NCBI GenBank assembly: GCA_902767005.1
Contig: CACXFY010000116.1
Span: forward strand, 1-6,080
Direction: 5' to 3'
Length of the DNA stretch: 6,080 bases
From: an uncultured Erysipelotrichaceae bacterium
Lineage (GTDB): Bacteria; Bacillota_I; Bacilli_A; RF39; UBA660
Below, in pieces: positions 5,913-6,080 of this stretch. The stretch's first letter is position 1, and the number at the start of each line of letters is the position of its first letter. The notes beneath the pieces were generated by a model. It saw only the letters and a list, made by a program, of their open reading frames with translations, was not told the DNA's origin and did not search any database. The translations under genes were made by a program, and so were the position numbers.

Positions 5913-6080
5913 CAAAAAAAGAATCTCTCCCAATACAGTAGGTGTTCTAGGAGCCCTAGTAGTATTACTAGGAGGATTCTTTCTTTCTTACAATTATGTT
6001 CAAGCTAAAAAGATAGTTGCTTATGACTATATGGCAAATGCTTTCTATGATGGAAATGAAATAATAAACATTGAAGAAGC
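5890..6080 (+). CDS. N-terminal part of a single-pass membrane protein, possible sortase or adhesin partner (3' end outside window)
   Basis: An ATG at 5890 opens a frame that stays open to the window edge: 63 complete codons plus two bases. It starts inside the adhesin gene and overlaps it by 23 bp in another frame. The N terminus is basic (MDKKLVDNKKR), followed by one hydrophobic helix (about residues 16-34, TVGVLGALVVLLGGFFLSY), then KK and a more polar, probably extracellular part (YDYMANAFYDGNE). This is the layout of a type II membrane protein with an uncleaved anchor, as sortases have, and a gene directly after an adhesin with a sorting signal is often a sortase. The catalytic region would lie beyond the window, so that is inference. 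No good Shine-Dalgarno site precedes the ATG; translation is probably coupled to the end of the adhesin. The only near start alternative is a TTG at 5872. Confidence 0.72.
   Translation, partial: MDKKLVDNKKRISPNTVGVLGALVVLLGGFFLSYNYVQAKKIVAYDYMANAFYDGNEIINIEE
5918..5982 (+). other. Long nested inverted repeat at the adhesin / downstream gene junction
   Basis: Starting 6 bases after the adhesin stop, 5918-5925 pairs with 5975-5982 and, past one bulged base, 5927-5930 pairs with 5971-5974. Inside lie AATAC (5932-5936) with GTATT (5962-5966) and CTAGG (5947-5951) with CCTAG (5955-5959). The right arm runs into a TTTCTTTCTT tract. All of this is inside the downstream coding frame. It could be an attenuator or processing hairpin that sets the ratio of adhesin to partner, or a by-product of the codons used. 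Base pairing was found by eye; no energy was computed. Confidence 0.4.

Overview
The window looks like a piece of an AT-rich Gram-positive genome, about one third G+C by eye. The best guess is a gut-associated Bacilli or Erysipelotrichales-like lineage of the Bacillota. The reasons are strong A/T third-position codon bias, purine-rich Shine-Dalgarno sites, the rimI-tsaD gene order usual in Bacillota, a sortase-type cell-wall anchor, and full-length proteins with TGG for Trp and no in-frame TGA. The anchor argues against a wall-less mollicute. This assignment is inference. All complete genes are on the + strand and tightly packed.

Layout. (1) 1-219: the 3' end of rimI (ribosomal-protein N-acetyltransferase), closed by a hairpin terminator. 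(2) 270-1277: tsaD, for tRNA t6A synthesis, followed by a second hairpin. (3) 1368-3708: a two-gene operon behind an extended -10 promoter. It holds a FucO-type lactaldehyde/1,2-propanediol oxidoreductase and a stand-alone FIST-domain protein whose ribosome binding site lies in the last codons of fucO. A clear GAAA-loop terminator follows. (4) 3756-4283: a YfcE-type metallophosphoesterase. (5) 4338-5912: a strong promoter and a secreted surface adhesin with a signal peptide, a thioester domain (Cys65/Gln110), a beta-rich linker, two CnaB domains with all isopeptide residues, and a variant sorting signal (VPDTA). (6) 5890-6080: the start of a further membrane protein, overlapping the adhesin gene by 23 bp and cut by the window edge. 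A sortase or other adhesin partner would fit its place.

How the parts work together. rimI and tsaD are translation housekeeping. fucO would reduce lactaldehyde from fucose or rhamnose breakdown to propanediol, or run the reverse reaction. The co-transcribed FIST protein is probably a small-ligand binder tied to that metabolism, with unknown output. The adhesin is built for covalent surface attachment: one predicted thioester towards a host or matrix target, two intramolecular isopeptide bonds for stability, and sortase anchoring to the wall.

The most interesting parts are the adhesin with its overlapping unseen partner, the fucO-FIST pairing, and a long nested inverted repeat at the adhesin/partner junction. 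No tRNA, rRNA, CRISPR array, IS element or prophage part is visible. There is no gene-free stretch over 300 bases; the longest gaps are about 90-115 bases and hold the promoters and terminators listed.
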